A DNA stretch of 64,000 nt from NCBI RefSeq assembly GCF_003594875.1, contig NZ_QZEY01000022.1, positions 1 to 64,000 on the forward strand. The letters run 5' to 3'. Of the stretch, positions 58,224 through 64,000 are shown one piece after another (positions within the stretch are counted from its first letter, which is position 1; each line of letters begins with the position of its first letter). Origin of the DNA: Bailinhaonella thermotolerans (GTDB lineage Bacteria > Actinomycetota > Actinomycetes > Streptosporangiales > Streptosporangiaceae). The notes under the pieces were generated by a model, which worked only from the letters and a program-made list of their open reading frames with translations, was not told the DNA's origin and made no database searches. The translations under genes were made by a program, and so were the position numbers.

Positions 58224-59402
58224 TCAGGCGCTCAGCGCCTCGCCGCCCACCGCCCCGGCCCGGGCCCCGGTCTCAGTCCCGGCCCCGGTCTCAGTCCCAG
58301 CCCCGGTCTCAGTCCCGGCCCCGGCCCCGGTCCCGGTCCTGGTCTCGCCCGGGGCCTGGCTGCCGGGGCCGGTGTTCGCGGCGGCCCGCTCGCGGACCCG
58401 GGCCATCAGGTCCCGCAGCACGCCGTTGACCAGCTCGGGCCGTTCGAGCCCGATCATGTGACCGGCGCGCGGGATCACGTGCAGGCGGGCGTTCGGCAGC
58501 GCCTCGGCGATCACGCGGCTGTGCCGGGGCGGGGTGAGCCGGTCGCGCTCGCCCACCACGATCGCCGTCTCCACCGTGTCGAACGCCTTCAGCGCGGCCC
58601 GCTTGTCGTGCGCCATCAGCGCGTGGAAGAACCCCACCATGACCTCGACGGGCGTGGTGGACACCATCTCGTTGACGAACCGCACGTGCCGCCGGTCCGC
58701 GCCGGGCCCGAACGAGGTGTACCGGGTCACCGGCAGGCTCGTACGGCTGCGCACGCGCGGCGTCCGCTCCACCAGCCGCGCCCGGGCCCGCATGAGCTCG
58801 AACATCCGCGGCGTCATCGCGGACACGCCCCGCCCGAGCACCCCGGGGAACCCGAACGTCGATCCCGCCAGTTCCCCGCACGATGTGCCCAGCAGCGCCA
58901 CCCCGGCGACGCGCTCCCCGAACAGCTCCGGCCGGCTCGCCGCGAGCCCCATGATCGTCATGCCGCCCATGGAGTGCCCCACGAGGATGATGCGCTTCCC
59001 CTCGGGCACCGTCTCCTCGATCACCGCCGCCAGGTCGTCCCCCAGCCGCTCGATCGAGCAGTCCTCATAGGCCCCGGGCGCCGACCCCCCGTGCCCCCGA
59101 TGGTCGTACAGCACCAGCTCGGCCTCGCCGCGCAGCGCCTCCCGCTGGAAATGCCAGCTATGCCGGTTGAGCACCCACCCGTGCGCGAAGACGATCGCCA
59201 GATCCGACTCGGGAGCGCCGTCCACGTCCACGGCGAGCTGCACGCCGTCGTCCGTGGTCACCGTGACCGGGCGTCCCGAGAGCCCGCCCAGCCGCGACTC
59301 CCCATCGGCGGCCCCGGCCCTCCGCGCCCGCCGCCGCGCCACCCCCAGCGCCACCCCGGCGGCCACCCCGGCCAGCGCCACGTGCCCGCGCCTCACCCGC
59401 AT
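58224..59402 (-). CDS. Alpha/beta hydrolase
   Basis: The 392-residue product has an N-terminal hydrophobic signal/anchor (VALAGVAAGVALGVARRRARR), then a complete hydrolase fold: oxyanion strand VFAHGWVLNRHSW, nucleophile elbow VGHSMGGM, acid region VVGERDRLTPP and the final His in HVIPRAGHMIGLERP. The last 45 residues are a GTETGA repeat tail encoded by 18-base DNA repeats. It converges with the HAD gene with 2 bases between stops. Likely an esterase or lipase; substrate unknown. Confidence 0.85.
   Translation of the reverse strand: MRVRRGHVALAGVAAGVALGVARRRARRAGAADGESRLGGLSGRPVTVTTDDGVQLAVDVDGAPESDLAIVFAHGWVLNRHSWHFQREALRGEAELVLYDHRGHGGSAPGAYEDCSIERLGDDLAAVIEETVPEGKRIILVGHSMGGMTIMGLAASRPELFGERVAGVALLGTSCGELAGSTFGFPGVLGRGVSAMTPRMFELMRARARLVERTPRVRSRTSLPVTRYTSFGPGADRRHVRFVNEMVSTTPVEVMVGFFHALMAHDKRAALKAFDTVETAIVVGERDRLTPPRHSRVIAEALPNARLHVIPRAGHMIGLERPELVNGVLRDLMARVRERAAANTGPGSQAPGETRTGTGAGAGTETGAGTETGAGTETGARAGAVGGEALSA
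58264..58317. repeat. 18-base tandem repeat in hydrolase tail
   Basis: Three in-frame copies of GCCCCGGTCTCAGTCCCG with one base change (the second copy ends CCCA). It is the second 18-base, in-frame tail repeat in the window; the other is in the EamA gene. Confidence 0.85.
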
Positions 59403-59618
59403 CGTCGCCCACCTCCCGAACCAGAACTTTCTTCCACGAAAGATAACCGGTTTGCCCCCATTTTGTTAGACGCGGCGACTAATAACTTCCGCACGTGAAT
59501 CCCCCCGCCGTGAACCCCCTCGCCGTGATCCCGCGATCCGCCCCCGGGCGGGGCGGGATCGCGAGATCGCGGCGGCGGCGAGGGGCGCCTGCCGTACGGA
59601 AGGACGGCGACGACCCGG

Positions 59619-60040
59619 TCAGGACCGGGCGTCGAGCCAGTCCTCGAAGGCGGGACCGGGGAGCAGGGCGTGGGGGCCGGGGAGGAGGCCCCCGGCGGCG
59701 GCGAACTCGGCGCCGGGAAGGCCGGCGCCGTCGGTCGGGACCACCTTGATCCCGCGACGGGCCCCGGCGAGCCGGGCCGCCCCGGCCAGTGTCTCCTCGC
59801 GCGGACCGGCCACCTCGGGGATCGGCGTCCCGGGCACGGGCTTGGCGGGAGCGCCGGGGGCGAGGGCGAAGTCCACCAGCGCCTCCGCCGCCGCGCGGGC
59901 GGCGACGAGCCGGCTGGGCCAGTCCGGGACGTACGCGACCCCGGCCCCCGCCTGCCAGTCCAGGAAGCGGCCGACGAACTCGTGGAACTGCGCGGCGCGC
60001 GGGATGCGGACGGGGAGTCGTACGGACCGAGGGCCGCTGA
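59619..60040 (-). pseudogene. Remnant of an NmrA-like SDR gene (3' half)
   Basis: The frame reads IPRAAQFHEFVGRFLDW, then DFALAPG and IPEVAGPREETLAGAARLA, the C-terminal half of NmrA/atypical SDR proteins. The N-terminal NAD(P)-binding Rossmann fold (GxTGxxG) is absent. Upstream, only about 70 bases separate this from the acyltransferase stop, and coding similarity ends near a CCGTACGG copy (60043-60050). The remaining frame could start at an internal GTG but would lack the cofactor site. Deletion is inferred. Another CCGTACGG copy (59592-59599) lies 20 bases past the stop. Confidence 0.6.
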
Positions 60041-60117
60041 CGCCGTACGGCGACGGGGACCGCCGTCGCCGGAGACCGCGCGGATGGGCGGGTGGGGGGC
60101 GCGACGCCGCGGGACGG

Positions 60118-61053
60118 TCAGATGGGGAGGAAGGGGAAGGCGGGGCCGCGGCGGAGGCGGAGCTCGTTGAGGCGGTGCTGGATGTTCTCGCGGACCTGGT
60201 CGGTCAGGTTGAAGACGAGCATCGGGTCGTCGGCCGCGGACGGGTCCAGGTCGTCGGTGCGGATGGGCTCCCCGAACTCGATCAGCCACTTGGACGGGAG
60301 CGGGATCAGGCCCAGGGGGCCGAGCCATGGGAAGAGCGGCGTGATCGGGAAGTACGGGAAGCCCAGGAGACGGGCCAGCAGCCGCAGGTCGCCGATCTTG
60401 GGGTAGATCTCCTCGGCCCCGACGATCGCGCACGGGATGATCGGGACCCCGGCGCGGATGGCGGAGGCGACGAAGCCGCCGCGGCCGAACCGCTGGAGCC
60501 GGTAGCGCTCGGAGAAGGGCTTGCCCACGCCCTTGAAGCCCTCGGGGAAGACGCCCACGAGCTCACCCTTGCGCAGGAGGCGGTCGGCGTCCTCGGGGCA
60601 TGCCAGCGTGTGGCCTGTCTTGCGGGCCAGGTGGCCGATGACCGGGAGCTGGTAGACCAGGTCGGCGCCGAGCAGCCGCACCGGCCGGCGCGCCGGGTGG
60701 TCGTCGTGCAGCGCGACCTGGAGCATCATGCCGTCCACCGGCAGCGTGCCGGAGTGGTTGGCCACGACCAGGGCGCCGCCCTCGGCCGGCACGTTCGGCA
60801 TGCCGAGGGTGTCCACGCGGAACCAGTGGCGGTAGAGCGGCCGGATCAGCTCCAGCAGCACCTTGTCGTTGAGCTCGGGGTCGTAGCCGAACTCGTCCAC
60901 CTCGTACTCGCCGGAGATCCGCCGCCGCAGGAACGCCAGCACCTCGGCGATCCGGCGGTCGAGGACGTCGTCGTCCCGCGGGGGCTCGGCGCGGTGGTCG
61001 CCCCGCCTGGCCGCGTCGATCGGGATGACCCGGGCGTCCGCCGTCTCGCTCAT
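60118..61053 (-). CDS. PlsC-like lysophospholipid acyltransferase family protein
   Basis: The 311-residue acyltransferase has motif I VVANHSGTLPVDGMML (NHxxxxD), motif III VGVFPEGFKGVGKPF and a helix-rich N-terminus. Likely acts at the inner membrane face in phospholipid or other lipid acylation. ATG 61053 overlaps the epimerase stop (ATGA), so the pair is coupled. The order HTH, bS22, epimerase, acyltransferase equals Rv0500A-Rv0502 of M. tuberculosis. Confidence 0.88.
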   Translation of the reverse strand: MSETADARVIPIDAARRGDHRAEPPRDDDVLDRRIAEVLAFLRRRISGEYEVDEFGYDPELNDKVLLELIRPLYRHWFRVDTLGMPNVPAEGGALVVANHSGTLPVDGMMLQVALHDDHPARRPVRLLGADLVYQLPVIGHLARKTGHTLACPEDADRLLRKGELVGVFPEGFKGVGKPFSERYRLQRFGRGGFVASAIRAGVPIIPCAIVGAEEIYPKIGDLRLLARLLGFPYFPITPLFPWLGPLGLIPLPSKWLIEFGEPIRTDDLDPSAADDPMLVFNLTDQVRENIQHRLNELRLRRGPAFPFLPI

Positions 61054-62081
61054 CGTCCGGCCCCCAGCAGTCCGGCGAGCCGATCGACCAGCCCCAGCGC
61101 CACGTTCCCGGTCATCCCCCGATTCCGGATGAAGTCGTCGAACGCGGCGGCGGTGCTGTACTTGGGCCGCCAGCCCAGCTCGGCCGACAGCGCCGAGGTG
61201 TCGACCGCCCGCCCGTAGCTGAGCAGCCGCAACTGCTCGGACGAGAAGTCGGCCAGGCCGGCCCGCCGCGCCGCCTCGCCCAGCAGGTTGAACGCCGGGG
61301 TCGGCAGGGGTACGGCGGCCCGCCCCGCCCTCCGGACGCACTGCGACAACAGCAGCACGCCGTCTCCGGCCACGTTGAACGTGCCGGGGTGCTCCTCCAC
61401 CGCCATCCGCCGGAGCACCTCGACGGCGTCGTCCTCGTGCACGAACTGCAGGCGCGGGTCGAACCCGAGGACGGTCGGCAGCACGGGCTGGGTGAAGTAC
61501 CGCGTGAGCGGCGAGTCGACCCCGGGCCCGATGAAGTTGGCGAACCGCAGCAACGACACGTCGACGTCGGCGCGGCGCCGCGCGAAGCCCCGGACGTACC
61601 CCTCGACCTCGAAGGCGTCCTTGGCGTAGCCGTGCGCCGGCACCTCGTGCGGCTCGATGGTCTCGGTGAACACGGCCGGGTCTCGCGGCGTGCAGCCGTA
61701 GACCGCGGTCGTGGACCGCACCACCACCTTGCGCACCGTCGCCGACCGCTGGCAGGCGGCCAGCAGTTGCATGGCGCCGATGACGTTGTGTTCCTTCATG
61801 TCCACCCGGCCGCCGCTCTTGCGGGGAGCGCTGACCAGGCTCATGTGGACGACCGTGTCGATGTCGGCCGAGGAGATGACCTGGGCGATGTCGGGACTTC
61901 GCAGGTCGACCCGGACGAACTCGGTACGGCCGAGAGGAACACCGTCGTCGGTGGCGACCGAAGGCGGCGCCACCGTGTCGACTCCGATGACCCGGTCGAT
62001 CTCCGGGTCGGCCGCGAGAACTCCGGCCACCCGGGCCCCGATATGGCGTGAGACACCAGTAACGAGGACGGTGCGGGTCAT
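61050..62081 (-). CDS. NAD-dependent epimerase/dehydratase family protein
   Basis: The 343-residue extended SDR protein opens VLVTGVSRHIGARVAGVLA (a variant of TGxxGxxG with Ser-Arg-His). The active-site region YGYAKDAFEVE is not in the canonical YxxxK form; HGYAKDAFE supplies Tyr and Lys (YAKD spacing of two), so catalysis is uncertain. SALSAELGWRPKYSTAAAFDDF is the usual C-terminal helix. Its counterpart in M. tuberculosis is galE2. The sugar substrate is unknown. Confidence 0.85.
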   Translation of the reverse strand: MTRTVLVTGVSRHIGARVAGVLAADPEIDRVIGVDTVAPPSVATDDGVPLGRTEFVRVDLRSPDIAQVISSADIDTVVHMSLVSAPRKSGGRVDMKEHNVIGAMQLLAACQRSATVRKVVVRSTTAVYGCTPRDPAVFTETIEPHEVPAHGYAKDAFEVEGYVRGFARRRADVDVSLLRFANFIGPGVDSPLTRYFTQPVLPTVLGFDPRLQFVHEDDAVEVLRRMAVEEHPGTFNVAGDGVLLLSQCVRRAGRAAVPLPTPAFNLLGEAARRAGLADFSSEQLRLLSYGRAVDTSALSAELGWRPKYSTAAAFDDFIRNRGMTGNVALGLVDRLAGLLGAGR

Positions 62082-62106
62082 CGGGGGCCTCGCAGGGGGT
62101 TGACGG

Positions 62107-62205
62107 TTACTTCTTGTTACGCCGCTGGATGCGCGTCTTCTTCAGAAGCTTGCGGTGCTTCTTCTTGGCCATACGCTTGCGGCGCTTCTTGATCACAGAG
62201 CCCAT
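62107..62205 (-). CDS. bS22-family small ribosomal protein (32 residues)
   Basis: A tiny, extremely basic peptide: it starts [19 protein letters not shown] and ends IQRRNKK. This matches the AURKAIP1/COX24-domain protein bS22, a 30S component in actinobacteria (Rv0500B in M. tuberculosis). It begins at ATG 62205 behind a G-rich site. The 25-base gap to the epimerase start suggests co-transcription. Confidence 0.93.
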   Translation of the reverse strand: MGSVIKKRRKRMAKKKHRKLLKKTRIQRRNKK

Positions 62206-62402
62206 GGGACCCCCAGGTGAGGTAGGAATGCGGAACCGGCGTGCGTGCGCACACCGGGTCAACAGCCTACCGGCGTTCCTGGGGAGGACGTTCCCGGGGC
62301 CCGTCCACCCCTACCCAACCACGCCCGCGTTACGCGGAAACCTCGCGTTCCATCCCGGGATCTCGCGCGCCGGCTGGTAAGACCCTGTTGGAACGTTCTC
62401 GA

Positions 62403-62606
62403 CTACCCCGCTTCGATGTACGCGTCCCTCAGGTAGTCGTGGACGGCTTGCTCGGGGACGCGGAACGAGCGGCCCACGCGGATGGCGGGCAGCTCGCCGG
62501 AGTGGACGAGCCGGTAGACCGTCATCTTGGACACCCGCATGACGGTGGCGACCTCGGCCACCGTCAGGAACTTCACCTCGCTGAGAGGTCTTTCGCCTGC
62601 ACCCAT
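62403..62606 (-). CDS. Excisionase-type HTH DNA-binding protein
   Basis: The 67-residue MerR-like/excisionase (HTH_17) protein: LTVAEVATVMRVSKMTVYRLVHSGELPAIRVGRSFRVPEQAVHDYL. ATG 62606 is preferred because GAGG lies 6 bases upstream; an upstream GTG/ATG would add 16 residues. It corresponds to Rv0500A, next to the bS22 gene. It is about the same size as BldC at 35394-35609. Targets unknown. Confidence 0.88.
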   Translation of the reverse strand: MGAGERPLSEVKFLTVAEVATVMRVSKMTVYRLVHSGELPAIRVGRSFRVPEQAVHDYLRDAYIEAG

Positions 62607-62871
62607 CGGACGCCTCTTCCGCACGTGTATCCGGGTTATCCCCACAGGTGACATCGCTCACGCACGTGTACTGCTGTCAGCGTAAATCGCGACCGGGTTG
62701 GCGCAAACCCCCCATTTCACCAGCCCCGCTTACTCCGTGCCACCGGAACAGTAGAAATAGCAGGTCAGACGCTCTATAGAGAGGCTGTAAGAATCTCGTG
62801 GAACGGGCCAAACCTCGGAGAACAAGTTGGTCTGACTCAACTCCGTATAGTCTCCGGGGTCCCTTGCGCCC
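62607..62871. promoter_or_regulatory. Upstream region of the excisionase-type gene
   Basis: GCACGTGTA is repeated directly at 62621-62629 and 62662-62670, each with the CACGTG palindrome. A TCTATAGA palindrome lies near 62775. The region is AT-richer than its surroundings and should hold the promoter of the downstream minus-strand genes; I cannot fix -35/-10 elements. Confidence 0.35.
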
Positions 62872-63666
62872 CTATTCGACCGGCAGCCCCATGCGGCCGA
62901 GCAGATAAGCCGTCAGCGGCGCGTAGTGCACCGGATACACGTTGTCGTCCAGCGGGACGGTCACCGTGACCTTGCCCTCCGCCTCGCCGACGAACAGCGC
63001 CGGGTCGTTGCAGTCGGCGAAGCCCACCACGGTCTCCACGCCCGCCTCGCCCGCCGCGCCGGCCCAGCCGTGGTCGGCCAGCACCAGGTCCGGGAGCTCG
63101 TCCAGGGACTCCAGCAGACCCCGCATCGGGCCGGGCTCGTGGGTGTGCAGGAACCCCGCCCCGTCGGACACCATCCCCACCCCGCCGAGGTACCGCAGGT
63201 GCAGCACCCGACCGAGCGCCATGCGGTACCGCGACCCCTCGGCCGGGGTCAGCAGCCGGGCGCCGTGCCGTACGGCGGCGCGCGCGATCGCCAGGTGGAT
63301 CGTGAGCAGGCCCGTCGGGTGCCCGGTCGCGACCACGATCCGCGCCCCGCGGCGTACGGCGTCGCCCAGGCGGTCGGCCATCGCGTCCAGGGCGTCGATC
63401 GTCAGGTCGGGGTCGATGGTGTCGGCGCCCTCGCGGTGGGCCGGGTCGGCGATCACCCCGCAGCGCTTGGCCATCAGGTCGAGGATCTGCGGATAGGTCC
63501 ACTCACCGGAGAAGGTCAGGCCGAACGTGTAGCGCGGGTCGCGGTTGGCCAGGGATCGGAAGTTGTCGAGGTTGTTCTCGCGTGTGGTGGCGATGTCCCC
63601 GGCGACGCGCGTGCGGACCAGATGCTCCCGCAGCTCGTCCCGGCTCGGAACCCGTGACCCCTCCAT
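62872..63666 (-). CDS. Conserved actinobacterial protein, annotated elsewhere as phosphatase
   Basis: The 264-residue protein has FRSLANRDPRYTFGLTFSGEWTY, VVATGHPTGLLTIHLAIARAAV, VGMVSDGAGFLHTHEPGPM and LVLADHGWAGAAGEAG. Paired Asp/His/Gly motifs (SDGAG, ADHGWAG, ADCNDPALF) suggest a metal- or phosphate-binding active site. The 'phosphatase' label is recalled from related genomes and I cannot confirm it by motif. It is cytosolic, with no signal peptide. The start is near 63666; the next gene upstream ends at 63737 on the same strand. Confidence 0.6.
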   Translation of the reverse strand: MEGSRVPSRDELREHLVRTRVAGDIATTRENNLDNFRSLANRDPRYTFGLTFSGEWTYPQILDLMAKRCGVIADPAHREGADTIDPDLTIDALDAMADRLGDAVRRGARIVVATGHPTGLLTIHLAIARAAVRHGARLLTPAEGSRYRMALGRVLHLRYLGGVGMVSDGAGFLHTHEPGPMRGLLESLDELPDLVLADHGWAGAAGEAGVETVVGFADCNDPALFVGEAEGKVTVTVPLDDNVYPVHYAPLTAYLLGRMGLPVE

Positions 63667-63736
63667 GGACCTCTCCCCTTGTCGTCGCGACCGGCGTTGC
63701 CCGGCCTCCGGCGTGCGATCCTTCCGGCGTACGGCC

Positions 63737-64000
63737 TCAGCCCAGGACGCCAGGGTCCAGCCCGTGCCCAGGGAACACCGCGTGCCGGGTGGCCATGATC
63801 GCCCGGTCCACCGGGTCCGCCGGGTCGTAGCCGTCGTCGAAGTCCCGGTGGTCCGCCTCCCGGCCGTCGGTCATCGTCAGCGGGGCCGTCTCACCGGTGC
63901 GCTCCTTGACGTACGCCCGCCACGGCTCCGGGGTGCGCGTGCCCGGGTCCAGCGGGTGCCCCGACGCCTCGGCGATCAGGTGGGTCCAGGCGCGCGGGAC
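63737..64000 (-). CDS. Partial unrecognised gene (C-terminal 87 residues)
   Basis: The frame is open from the window edge to a TGA at 63737-63739. It reads VPRAWTHLIAEASGHPLDPG, then TPEPWRAYVKERTGETAPL, DFDDGYDPADPVDRAIMATR and ends HGLDPGVLG. Codon use is typical of the neighbours. I do not recognise the family from this end. A near copy of the CCGTACGG element (GCGTACGG at about 63728) sits beside the stop. It lies 70 bases before the phosphatase-like gene on the same strand. Confidence 0.6.
   Translation of the reverse strand, partial: VPRAWTHLIAEASGHPLDPGTRTPEPWRAYVKERTGETAPLTMTDGREADHRDFDDGYDPADPVDRAIMATRHAVFPGHGLDPGVLG

Noticed and set aside
62636-62646. TTATCCCCACA, resembling a DnaA box
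   Set aside because: It has two extra C residues relative to TTATCCACA, stands alone, and no dnaA, dnaN or AT-rich unwinding region is nearby.

Overview
The window reads as chromosomal DNA of a GC-rich, filamentous actinomycete. The support is GTG/TTG starts with AGGAGG-type ribosome sites, many 4-base ATGA/GTGA gene overlaps, System II cytochrome c maturation, menaquinone genes, a class F sortase, and a developmental set (BldC, an ECF factor like BldN with an RsbN-like anti-sigma factor, Rex). I see no rRNA, tRNA, CRISPR array, transposase or phage gene. A family such as Thermomonosporaceae (Actinomadura-like) is an inference from style only.

Layout. 1-6.3 kb: CynX-like MFS carrier, membrane acyltransferase, class F sortase and two membrane-anchored Pro/Thr-rich surface proteins. 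6.5-14.3 kb: small regulatory and housekeeping units (ArsR with tandem SRPBCC, GntR with EamA exporter, HNH lipoprotein, SWIM protein, MmcQ/YjbR, DUF1707, a TetR remnant, MsrA, RarD). 14.4-33.2 kb: a respiratory block on the minus strand, menG, menJ, nuoA to nuoN (all 14 subunits) and a polyprenyl diphosphate synthase, so quinone tail, quinone finishing enzymes and the NADH:quinone oxidoreductase are together. 33.4-37.7 kb: secreted propeller, DUF4229, bldC, and a lethal-factor-like metallopeptidase with a small charged partner gene. 38.1-42.6 kb: cytochrome c maturation (ccsB, resB, ccdA, resA-like) plus a histidine phosphatase. 42.9-45 kb: LysR regulator and a secreted trypsin-like protease. 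45.1-53.3 kb: tetrapyrrole genes hemL, hemB and rex-hemA-hemC-hemD. 53.5-57.3 kb: glutaredoxin-like protein, membrane/ABM fusion, bldN-like and rsbN-like. 57.3-64 kb: HAD phosphatase, alpha/beta hydrolase, SDR remnant, PlsC-like acyltransferase, epimerase, bS22-like peptide, excisionase-type HTH, and two conserved genes, the last cut by the window edge.

Together these genes make heme and cytochrome c, make and finish menaquinone, and build complex I. Two near-consensus Rex operators (32419-32436 before menJ, 53366-53383 before rex) suggest that NADH/NAD+ status ties these parts together. The gene order recalls the Mycobacterium tuberculosis Rv0500A-Rv0562 segment (HTH, bS22, galE-like, acyltransferase, serB-like, hemACDB, hemL, gpm, ccs genes, menG, menJ, prenyl synthase), with nuo and developmental genes placed within it here.

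The most striking unexplained signal is a palindrome, CCGTACGG. I located 31 exact copies, more than half in the small intergenic fraction, often about 20 bases past stop codons and twice paired into long hairpins between genes. Other points are a sigma-BldN-type promoter before the anti-sigma gene, a perfect FadR-type operator before the EamA/GntR pair, two truncated genes and several short tandem repeats.
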